From Verrucomicrobiota bacterium (lineage in GTDB: Bacteria > Verrucomicrobiota > Verrucomicrobiia > Chthoniobacterales > UBA10450): a DNA stretch of 8,611 nt. The notes under the pieces were generated by a model. It did not search any database. It had not been told where the DNA came from and saw only the letters and a program-made list of their open reading frames with translations. Below are positions 1-5,724 of the stretch, in pieces. The stretch lies in the NCBI GenBank assembly GCA_003219395.1, contig QHOR01000193.1, positions 1 through 8,611 on the forward strand, read 5' to 3'. Both the position numbers and the translations under genes were made by a program. The number at the start of each line of letters is the position of its first letter. Positions within the stretch are counted from its first letter, which is position 1.

Positions 1-681
1 AAGCGGGACATCGCCCGCTGAAACCAGCCCGCATAGTCGCTTGTTTGTCTGCCCGGACATCTTCATTCGCGAGATCACTTCCTGACCGATGTAACAACCC
101 TTTTGATAATCAATCGTGCGTTGTTCCAGATTGGCTTCGATCGGAATAATCTCCCCTGTTAACTCGCGACCCCACCGCGGAATTCCCTGCTCGATTCGCA
201 TGACCTCAGCCGCATCGGAATCGCAAAGAGTCCATCGCGAGCATAATTCTTGTAATAGGGCGCCATGTTGCGCGGCTTCGATCCATATGTCCCATCCCGC
301 TTCAGGAAAACGGCGCACAGAGAGAATCCGGTTAGACTCCACAGCGGGCGATTGTGGTGACAAAACGTGAAAAAGTGAGAACTCGTCGCTCACGTCCTCA
401 ATCTGCACGTCGTCAGCAATCACATAGCGCTCCAGCCGGGCCTTGAGCGCTTCTCGTAAATCGGCCGCCGCATCTAGCAAGAAGGATTCTGCTGATGCGG
501 AAATAAAAATGTGCGCATCTGTTTTGCCTTTCGCATTGAGAATGCACGCTTCGATTGCAGAGGTTTCGTTCGCCTTGCGCAGATCATTTGTAATCTGCCC
601 GTTGAGAAAGCGAAGCCGGTCCGAGCCGATGACACGGAGCTTGGCACGCTTGGAAAAGTCCAAGAAGATGGCATCAGGCAT
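1..681 (-). CDS. ygfZ: YgfZ/GcvT-like folate-binding protein, 3' part beyond window
   Basis: The visible 227 residues belong to the YgfZ (COG0354) family, tetrahydrofolate-binding proteins related to the glycine cleavage T protein that help make or repair certain Fe-S enzymes in the cytoplasm. The decisive sign is the signature KGCYIGQE at residues 194-201, with its conserved Cys196, followed by the usual xxSRMKMSGQTNKRL stretch. The N-terminal part contains RLRFLNGQITNDL (about residues 23-35) and LNAKGKTDAHIFI (about 48-60), also typical of the family. The start is ATG at 681, or the adjoining GTG at 684; an in-frame TAA lies two codons further upstream, so no longer start is possible. I see no clear Shine-Dalgarno sequence. 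The C-terminal end lies outside the window. The gene is 127 bp downstream of the dehydrogenase gene on the same strand, and no terminator is visible between them. Family assignment is firm; the exact Fe-S client is unknown. Confidence 0.9.
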   Translation of the reverse strand, partial: MPDAIFLDFSKRAKLRVIGSDRLRFLNGQITNDLRKANETSAIEACILNAKGKTDAHIFISASAESFLLDAAADLREALKARLERYVIADDVQIEDVSDEFSLFHVLSPQSPAVESNRILSVRRFPEAGWDIWIEAAQHGALLQELCSRWTLCDSDAAEVMRIEQGIPRWGRELTGEIIPIEANLEQRTIDYQKGCYIGQEVISRMKMSGQTNKRLCGLVSAGDVPL

Positions 682-808
682 CACAAGTTACTGTACGCAA
701 AAAGCTCGGATAAAAAATCTCGTGGGGTTCACAATGGGGCGGGCGAAGACACTATGTGATTGACGCGCCCGATAGCCTACAAAGAGTCGCGTGGATGGGA
801 GCCCAATA

Positions 809-1900
809 TCACTTTTTACCCGAGGACAGTCGACTGAACAGCTGTTTGAGAAAACCGCGATGCAATCGTGTTGTTTCACTTGCCTCTCCACCGTCTGCTA
901 CAGCGGCAACTGGCACAGGCGAAACTTCCGCGGCCGCAACTTGCTCCGGCTGGGTTTCTCCTTCGGTTGAGCTCGCGATTGACTCGCCCGCGCCAGCTGG
1001 CTCGTCCCGGTCATCCAGTTGCAACTCTTCAGCCGCAACTGGCGCAGGCTCGTGCAAATACTTCCGCGCCACCACCGAATAATCATCATCTCCGTGGCCC
1101 CAGTGCATTTGTTCAAGCAGCTGATCGCGAGCAGCTGCGGTCACGCCCAAATCGAGATAATTGGACAAACCGATCTGATTAGCGAGCTGCATGTCTTTCA
1201 ACATATGCTTGACAGAGAAATGCGGCTCAAAGTCACGGCTAAGCATTTTAGGCAATTTCATAGCAAGAGTTGCTGAATGGCTGGCGTTACTGCGCATCGC
1301 CTCGACGAACTTTTCCAATGGCAAACCCAAAGCTTGAATAACCGCCAGTGCTTCTGCAGCCGCCTGAATGCTTGCGGCCGTGATCATATTGGTTGCGATC
1401 TTGATGGCGCTCGCGTGGCCGATTGTCGGTCCGATCTCGACGATCTTCTTACTGCTCGCCTCAAGGATCGGATGCGCTTCGTGTAGTGCCGCATCGTTTC
1501 CGCACACATAATAAACGAGCTCACCGTTTTCGGCTGCAGTTTTGCTGCCTGTAAACGGCGCCTCGACAAACCGCGCCTTGCGACGTTCCACGATTTCAGC
1601 CGCGGCACGCATTGAATCCGGAGCGACTGTGGAGTGCGCGACAATCAAGTGACGCGGCGTGAGCTTTTCAGCTAGCTCGCGAGCAGTCTGTAACAAAGCC
1701 TCATCATCAGAAACAAATATCTGGATGTGGTTGCAAATCTCAGCTAGCTCGCCAGGCGAGCCCACAAAATTAGGAATCGAACGGGGCGATCGGTTCCAAA
1801 CGTAAACCGGGAACCCTTTCCGCCGCACGGTCCCAGCCACCGCACGGCCGATAATCCCAAGCCCAATTACACCGATGTTTTTGCGCGTCGAATGAGACAT
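809..1900 (-). CDS. NAD(P)-dependent beta-hydroxyacid dehydrogenase (HIBADH/GLYR family) with extra C-terminal tail
   Basis: This is a 363-residue member of the 3-hydroxyisobutyrate/6-phosphogluconate dehydrogenase-like family, cytoplasmic enzymes that oxidise or reduce small beta-hydroxyacids with NAD(P). A Rossmann motif GLGIIG lies at residues 13-18. The substrate-binding motif reads EAPFTGS at 113-119, and the catalytic Lys167 and Asn171 lie in the IKIATN context. A KHMLKDMQLA helix (about 231-240) belongs to the C-terminal helical domain. The family core ends near residue 285. About 78 further residues, rich in Ala, Glu, Pro and Val, end in a basic amphipathic stretch (RGFLKQLFSRLSSGKK), which normal members (about 290-300 residues) lack. 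I chose ATG 1900 because GGAAG lies just upstream of it and the Rossmann strand starts soon after; a TTG at 1927 would add nine residues. The substrate cannot be read from the sequence; glyoxylate/succinic-semialdehyde reductase or tartronate-semialdehyde reductase activities are possible. Confidence 0.85.
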   Translation of the reverse strand: MSHSTRKNIGVIGLGIIGRAVAGTVRRKGFPVYVWNRSPRSIPNFVGSPGELAEICNHIQIFVSDDEALLQTARELAEKLTPRHLIVAHSTVAPDSMRAAAEIVERRKARFVEAPFTGSKTAAENGELVYYVCGNDAALHEAHPILEASSKKIVEIGPTIGHASAIKIATNMITAASIQAAAEALAVIQALGLPLEKFVEAMRSNASHSATLAMKLPKMLSRDFEPHFSVKHMLKDMQLANQIGLSNYLDLGVTAAARDQLLEQMHWGHGDDDYSVVARKYLHEPAPVAAEELQLDDRDEPAGAGESIASSTEGETQPEQVAAAEVSPVPVAAVADGGEASETTRLHRGFLKQLFSRLSSGKK

Positions 1901-1982
1901 AAACTTCCGCGTTCCATTAATGGGCAACTCAAATTGCCGGGAAAACTGATGTGAGGCAATGCAGAAATTAGGCCGCGAGATT

Positions 1983-2038
1983 CGTTAAAGCGTTGAAGCG
2001 TTGAGGCGGAAAAGAGAATCCCACTTCAACGCTTTAAC
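1983..2038. repeat. Perfect 15-bp inverted repeat with octamer array on its left arm
   Basis: GTTAAAGCGTTGAAG at 1984-1998 is matched exactly by its reverse complement CTTCAACGCTTTAAC at 2024-2038, with a 25-nt loop. The left arm is part of a tandem series of 8-bp units (CGTTAAAG, CGTTGAAG, CGTTGAGG; 1983-2006). It lies just downstream of the M28 gene stop (2051) and could act as an mRNA-end stabilising hairpin. No U-tract follows in the minus-strand direction, so it is not a standard intrinsic terminator. A REP-like dispersed palindrome is the other reading. Confidence 0.75.
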
Positions 2039-2050
2039 CCTTTCACGTCC

Positions 2051-2959
2051 TTATTTCACTGCAAATTCCGACAGATAGTACAACGCGACTGACCCGACGA
2101 TCTGGAGACTGCCAGCGCTGATTTTATCCATCGTGTCACCGGCGGTGTGCCACCAGGGATAATCAAAATCAATCACGTCAATTGTCGGAATACCGATAGA
2201 GTTAAGCGGTGAGTGATCGTCGATCATCTCACGGTCCAAATACGTGAAATAACTTCGCAGCTTCAGCGCTTCCGCGGCCGAGAATATGTCTCGCGCGATT
2301 TCGGGAGGCGAATCTGCAGGAAGTGTAACGTCGAGCGAGTGATCGCCAACCATGTCGAACAAGATCCCGCCCTGGAATCGTTTGGCGCTGCTGCCTTGGA
2401 GTTGTCTGGCAAAATACCGGCTTCCGTACAATCCATCCGTTTCCGAAAAATGATCGTATGCTTCTTCGCCGTCGAAAAACACGAGCTCAATCTTTCCCGC
2501 CAGATTTGGATGCTGCCCGATTACGCGCGCCAGTTCCAACAGCAAGCCCGTGCTCGAGCCGGCGTCGTTCGCGCCGACGAACTTTATCGCATCAAACGTT
2601 TTGGTGTCGTAGTGCGAGCATAATAAGAACGACGGCGTGGGGTGGCCGGGAAATTGGGCAAGCAAATTCACGAACTGGACCTTTCCTCGCGGGGTGTCGT
2701 CAGTGAACGCCTGGCATGTTATCTGCCAGCCCGAACGGCTTAACTGGTCCTCGATATAATGCCTGGACCTTTCGATAGCCTCGGATCCTGAAGGACGTGG
2801 CCCAAAATCCACCAATCGCTGAACGTGCGTGAGAGCTTTCTCACCCGAAAGTTCTTCCCAGATCTTTGTCTGCGCTGCAGATGAGATATGAGCACAAATG
2901 ATCGAACCGAGAACAAACAGGAGGAATCGAGTCGTGGAGTACGGGAACGATGAATTCAT
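2051..2959 (-). CDS. Exported M28 family zinc metallopeptidase, glutaminyl-cyclase-like
   Basis: This 302-residue protein has an N-terminal Sec signal peptide (hydrophobic core about residues 12-23, likely cleavage near Ala28/Ala29), so it should work in the periplasm or outside the cell. The mature part shows the M28 zinc-peptidase fold in the arrangement of glutaminyl-peptide cyclotransferases. SHYDTK is at 115-120, GANDAGSST at 129-137 with zinc ligand Asp132, and DGEEA at 163-167 with general base Glu165 and ligand Glu166. LYGSR is at 177-181, FDMVGD at 201-206, DDHSPL at 247-252, and the final WWHT carries the ligand His271. The aspartates in FDMVGD and DDH match the two extra acidic residues of human glutaminyl cyclase. 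It may cyclise N-terminal glutamine or act as an aminopeptidase; the sequence cannot decide. ATG 2959 directly follows an in-frame TGA, which fixes the start. The gene starts 30 bp after parB and is probably co-transcribed with it. No clear Shine-Dalgarno sequence is seen. Confidence 0.9.
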   Translation of the reverse strand: MNSSFPYSTTRFLLFVLGSIICAHISSAAQTKIWEELSGEKALTHVQRLVDFGPRPSGSEAIERSRHYIEDQLSRSGWQITCQAFTDDTPRGKVQFVNLLAQFPGHPTPSFLLCSHYDTKTFDAIKFVGANDAGSSTGLLLELARVIGQHPNLAGKIELVFFDGEEAYDHFSETDGLYGSRYFARQLQGSSAKRFQGGILFDMVGDHSLDVTLPADSPPEIARDIFSAAEALKLRSYFTYLDREMIDDHSPLNSIGIPTIDVIDFDYPWWHTAGDTMDKISAGSLQIVGSVALYYLSEFAVK

Positions 2960-2972
2960 TCAACAACACCGC

Positions 2973-2996
2973 ATTACTCCAACACTCCACTACTCC
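2973..2996. repeat. Three 8-bp units ending in ACTCC, across the parB stop
   Basis: On the plus strand the units are ATTACTCC (2973-2980), AACACTCC (2981-2988) and ACTACTCC (2989-2996): three variable bases followed by a constant ACTCC. The array contains the parB stop codon (2990-2992) and fills most of the 30-bp gap to the M28 gene. A related CTCCACGACTC appears within the first codons of the M28 gene, about 2936-2946 on the opposite strand. Confidence 0.6.
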
Positions 2997-3880
2997 AGCT
3001 GTGGCAGCCCCAAGACCGTCACGATCCGCTGAAGATCGTCATTTCCGTAGTACTCGATTTCGATTCGGCCTCGTTTGTCTGCATGATGAATACTCACATG
3101 GGTAGCGAGGTGTTCCTGCAACCGGTTCTGCAAATCTTCCACTGCCGTCGGCATGGCAGCCTCACTCCCGGCGCGCAGGGACTTTCGACGGGACCGTCCA
3201 ACTCCAAGCAAACGGGCAACCAGCCGTTCGGTGGCACGCACCGTGGCATTGCGACGCAAGACAGTTTCCGCAGCAAGGAGCTGTTCCTCGGGCGCTTTCA
3301 ACGCTAAAACCACTTTTGCATGTCCCACCGACAGCAAATCCTGGGCGAGCCAGATTTGCACCTGCGGATGCAGATCCAAAAGCCGGAGCGCATTGGCCAC
3401 GGCCGCCCGGCTCCGCCCTACTTTCACCGCGATCTCTTCCTGCCGCATTCCAAATTCATTCGCCAATCTTGCGTAGCCCTGGGCCTCTTCGATTGGGTTT
3501 AGATCGGCGCGTTGCAGGTTTTCGATCAACGATAATTCCAGCACTTCGAGGTCATTCGCGTTTCGGATGACGACAGGCACCTCGGCGAGACCGATCTCCT
3601 GCGCCGCGCGCCAGCGACGTTCGCCTGCGATCAATTCATATCGAGCGCCAGCCTGCCGGACGATGAGTGGTTGAATGATGCCGTGTTGCCGAATGGAGTC
3701 GATCAGTTCCTGCAGTGCTTCGCGTCCGAAATCTTTGCGCGGTTGCATCGCGCTGGGAACGATATTTGCCAAATTGATCTGGTGGACGCGTTCGCCGGAC
3801 TCCGTCGCCTCTGGGCGCGCGGCGATCGAGGGAGTACCAATTAATGCGCCAAGGCCTTTGCCCAGACCGGTCCGTGCCAT
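2990..3880 (-). CDS. parB: Chromosome-partitioning protein ParB
   Basis: ParB is the CTP-dependent DNA clamp that loads at parS sites and spreads along DNA to help segregate the origin region; it normally works with the ATPase ParA and loads SMC. The 296 residues are a typical length. In order: the conserved N-terminal tail GLGKGLGALIG (5-15), which contacts ParA in the family; the CTP-binding ParB/Srx domain (about 33-125) with QPRKDFG (46-52), the key motif GERRWR (86-91) and ENLQRADLNPIEEA (120-133); the helix-turn-helix (about 145-168, ending VGRSRAAVANALRLL); and the C-terminal dimerisation domain (about 248-293). ATG 3880 gives exactly the family N-terminus, and an in-frame TGA occurs ten codons upstream. 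No parA precedes it in this window: the upstream neighbour is a divergent secreted-protein gene. The last codons and the stop lie in an octamer repeat shared with the M28 gene leader. Confidence 0.97.
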   Translation of the reverse strand: MARTGLGKGLGALIGTPSIAARPEATESGERVHQINLANIVPSAMQPRKDFGREALQELIDSIRQHGIIQPLIVRQAGARYELIAGERRWRAAQEIGLAEVPVVIRNANDLEVLELSLIENLQRADLNPIEEAQGYARLANEFGMRQEEIAVKVGRSRAAVANALRLLDLHPQVQIWLAQDLLSVGHAKVVLALKAPEEQLLAAETVLRRNATVRATERLVARLLGVGRSRRKSLRAGSEAAMPTAVEDLQNRLQEHLATHVSIHHADKRGRIEIEYYGNDDLQRIVTVLGLPQLE

Positions 3881-4096
3881 GCGCCTGAGGCTACGGTAAC
3901 AGTTCGCTCAACGCAAACCGCAATCGCGATCGGCGCGATGTAGCGCAAGCTTTTCAGCCTGTGGGCCGACCCAGCCTCCGACCAATTGCGTCTCCAGACT
4001 CGGCACCGGACGAGTCCGTCCGACCGGCGGATAGAATGCCCGCGCTCACAGCCAGGAATCGCTGCGCTCTCTCTCAAAAAGTTTTAAAAAAAGTAT
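3881..4096. other. Non-coding divergent intergenic region upstream of parB
   Basis: No convincing gene lies in the 360 bp between parB and the repeat-protein gene. The parB-proximal two thirds (to about 4075) is GC-rich and contains a short inverted repeat, GACTCG at 3997-4002 with CGAGTC at 4011-4016. From about 4077 onward the DNA turns sharply AT-rich and holds the promoter of the rightward gene. The parB promoter must lie here as well, but I could not pick out good -35/-10 boxes for it. No full parS palindrome is present. Confidence 0.6.
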
Positions 4097-4126
4097 TGAC
4101 ATCAAAAGTCAAAATTTCGTATCACA
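4097..4126 (+). promoter_or_regulatory. Sigma70-type promoter for the repeat-protein gene
   Basis: A perfect -35 box TTGACA (4097-4102) is followed, 18 bp later, by a -10-like TATCAC (4121-4126). It sits in an AT-rich stretch after a run of A residues that could act as an UP-like element. Transcription would start near 4133, giving a leader of about 110 nt. TTGAC and GTCAA (4109-4113) form a short inverted repeat over the -35 box that could bind a regulator. Confidence 0.6.
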
Positions 4127-4151
4127 CGCAGACGCTTCTAAAACGAACAGG

Positions 4152-4171
4152 GAATTTTACCCGGTAAATTC
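4152..4171. promoter_or_regulatory. Near-palindrome in the leader of the repeat-protein gene
   Basis: GAATTTTACC followed by C and GGTAAATTC reads the same on both strands except for one extra T. It lies about 20-40 nt after the predicted transcription start. Such a short-spaced palindrome suits a dimeric repressor site better than an RNA hairpin, because the loop would be one base. This is inference from symmetry only. Confidence 0.35.
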
Positions 4172-4240
4172 TTTGTTTGTCTGGAGTGAGTAAACACAAA
4201 ACAAATAAATAACCGGGAGAGAAAGAACACACAAAAATCC

Positions 4241-5461
4241 ATGTATCCACTCAATCAACTTAAAACGTTAGTTTCATGCGGACGAGATCCGGCTCGCTCG
4301 CTGCCGTTTCGGCGCGGGTTCCTTCTCATCCCGCTAATTTTAGTGTGCTTTGCGCTTTCGCCGCAAACAGAAGCAGTCGTTCCGCCACCTGACGGCGCTT
4401 ATGCTGGAGGGAACACGGCAGAGGGGCAAAATGCCCTTTTGAGCCTGAATACTGCCGCCGGGATATATAACACTGCAGTTGGTATATTCGCGCTTGAACT
4501 TCAAACCGACGCCGACTTCTGCACAGGTATCGGTGCCGGAGCGCTCCTGCTTAACAATGCGACTGAAAATACGGGCGTTGGCGCTGGAGCGCTTTTAACC
4601 AACAGCACGGGCGTTAATAACACCGCATGCGGCACATTCGCTCTGTTCACCAATTCAGGTGGGCCGAATTCGGGCGACGGATCATTCAATAATGCGGTGG
4701 GCGCTAATTCGCTCCTCTTCAATTCGAGCGGAGCCAGCAACAACGCACTTGGCGAGAGCGCGCTGTTTAACAATCAGATTGGCTCTGCCAACACGGCGAT
4801 CGGTGATGTCGCGCTTGCGAACAATGACAATACTGGAGCAGGTCTAGGCAATGCCAACACAGCGGTTGGCGCTGGAGCGCTCTTTAGCAACACTGACGGC
4901 GATTCAAACAACGCAGTCGGTTTTAACGCGCTCGGCGCGAATGCTGATGGCTTGTTCAACAACGTGCTCGGGTTTGACGCAATGGCTGACAACGTAAGCG
5001 GCGCCGGGAACGTCGCCGTGGGGGACTCAGCTGGCGCAGGCGTTGAGGGCGACTTCAACATCTATATCGGCGCATTTGCCGGCCCGGCCCCTTCACCGGC
5101 ACCGGTGGCAGAAAGCGAAACGATCCGCATTGGCGATGTGTTTAACACAGCCTGCTTCATCGGTGGTATCTCCGGCGTTCCGGTTTCCGGTGATCTGGTT
5201 GCGGTAGACGCAAATGGGCAGCTCGGCTCAGCGATCGATGCAAGCGGCGGAAAGGTCTCTGTGAAGCAGTTGATCCAACAGCAACAGCTCGTGCAGGAAC
5301 TGAAGGCGACTACCGAAAGACAAGCGGCAGTGATCGCTTTGCAGGAAGGGCAAATTAAGGCCCTCACCGCTGGGCTCAAGCAGCAGGCCGATCAGATTCA
5401 GAAAGTAAGCGCTCAGCTTGAAATGATCAGGCCGACGCCTCGAGTAGTGGAGAACCGATAA
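4241..5461 (+). CDS. Secreted NTAxG-repeat protein with YadA-head-like repeats and C-terminal coiled coil
   Basis: The 406-residue product begins with a long basic n-region, then a hydrophobic stretch (about 27-40) and a likely signal-peptidase site after TEA at 43-45. The mature N-terminus is VVPPPDGAYAGGNTAEGQ. Residues 58-281 are about a dozen degenerate repeats of roughly 14-24 residues built on N-T/A-A-x-G-x-x-A-L, as in the left-handed beta-roll heads of YadA-type trimeric adhesins and phage tail-fibre proteins. Residues 294-330 (ETIRIGDV, FIGGISGVPVSG, ANGQLGS) match the linker that often precedes a peptidase S74 chaperone domain, but no S74 domain follows. A Gln-rich coiled coil (about 340-395) ends the protein, so a trimeric fibre is likely. 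No outer-membrane beta-barrel anchor is visible. The GGGAGAG at 4215-4221 lies 19 nt before the ATG, too far for an ordinary Shine-Dalgarno, and no better start exists. It has its own promoter and terminator. The function is unknown; a surface or matrix role is a guess. Confidence 0.85.
   Translation: MYPLNQLKTLVSCGRDPARSLPFRRGFLLIPLILVCFALSPQTEAVVPPPDGAYAGGNTAEGQNALLSLNTAAGIYNTAVGIFALELQTDADFCTGIGAGALLLNNATENTGVGAGALLTNSTGVNNTACGTFALFTNSGGPNSGDGSFNNAVGANSLLFNSSGASNNALGESALFNNQIGSANTAIGDVALANNDNTGAGLGNANTAVGAGALFSNTDGDSNNAVGFNALGANADGLFNNVLGFDAMADNVSGAGNVAVGDSAGAGVEGDFNIYIGAFAGPAPSPAPVAESETIRIGDVFNTACFIGGISGVPVSGDLVAVDANGQLGSAIDASGGKVSVKQLIQQQQLVQELKATTERQAAVIALQEGQIKALTAGLKQQADQIQKVSAQLEMIRPTPRVVENR
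4412..5083 (+). repeat. Coding repeats of the NTAxG head domain
   Basis: Within the gene, repeats recur with the cores NTAEG, NTAVG, NTGVG, NTACG, NAVG, NALG, NTAIG, NTAVG, NAVG, NVLG and NVAVG. Some copies stay close at DNA level: GTTGGCGCTGGAGCGCT is found both near 4576 and near 4865. This suggests growth by duplication followed by divergence. Confidence 0.85.
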
Positions 5462-5492
5462 GACTGTTTACCGGACGTTCATAGAAAGTTTC

Positions 5493-5533
5493 AAACAGCC
5501 GCCGCGCGAAATCGCGGCGGCTGTTTTGTTTTT
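5493..5533 (+). terminator. Strong intrinsic terminator after the repeat-protein gene
   Basis: AAACAGCCGCCGCG (5493-5506) pairs perfectly over 14 bp with CGCGGCGGCTGTTT (5513-5526) around a 6-nt loop, and a T-rich tail (TGTTTTT) follows. It lies 31 nt after the stop codon of the repeat-protein gene. Confidence 0.92.
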
Positions 5534-5607
5534 GCCATCGAGCAGAGCCGCGTATTCAGATGCCATATGCGCTGATGGTGAAGTCTGCCGGAAAACACGC
5601 CACAAAG

Positions 5608-5642
5608 CTGCAGCGACCACGCAAAGAAGCCGGTCGTTGCAG
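5608..5642 (+). other. Hairpin in the leader upstream of mqnD
   Basis: CTGCAGCGACC (5608-5618) can pair with GGTCGTTGCAG (5632-5642) over 11 bp with one G-U pair and a 13-nt loop. A second small hairpin GGCTT-AGAG-AAGCC follows at 5644-5657. No U-tract follows, so it is not a terminator. The 190 bp between the terminator and mqnD otherwise hold no credible gene. It may be a leader structure of the mqnD transcript; I recognise no known riboswitch. Confidence 0.4.
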
Positions 5643-5724
5643 AGGCTTAGAGAAGCCCGTGCTACCTTCGAATTACGTCAAGCCCTTGCAATGAAGTCCG
5701 ACGGCCGCTAATCGACATGAAAAG

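Noticed and set aside
870..885. Half-match to a parS site (TGTTTCAC)
   Set aside because: Only the left half of the TGTTTCACGTGAAACA palindrome is present, and it lies inside the dehydrogenase coding tail; likely chance.
4003..4040. Possible small ribozyme core (GGACGAGTCCGTCC resembling hammerhead stem II)
   Set aside because: The conserved CTGATGA and GAAA core elements of a hammerhead are absent; only a short stem remains.
3841..4077. Minus-strand open frame upstream of parB
   Set aside because: It overlaps the parB start in a different frame and has no ribosome-binding site or familiar motif; a shadow frame.
4501..5379. Three long minus-strand open frames opposite the NTAxG gene
   Set aside because: They are antisense shadows made by the repetitive, GC-biased coding repeats; their Ala/Pro/Ser-rich peptides mirror the sense codons.
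5526..5711. 61-codon open frame between the terminator and mqnD
   Set aside because: It begins with a TTG inside the terminator's T-tract, lacks a ribosome-binding site and has no recognisable protein features.
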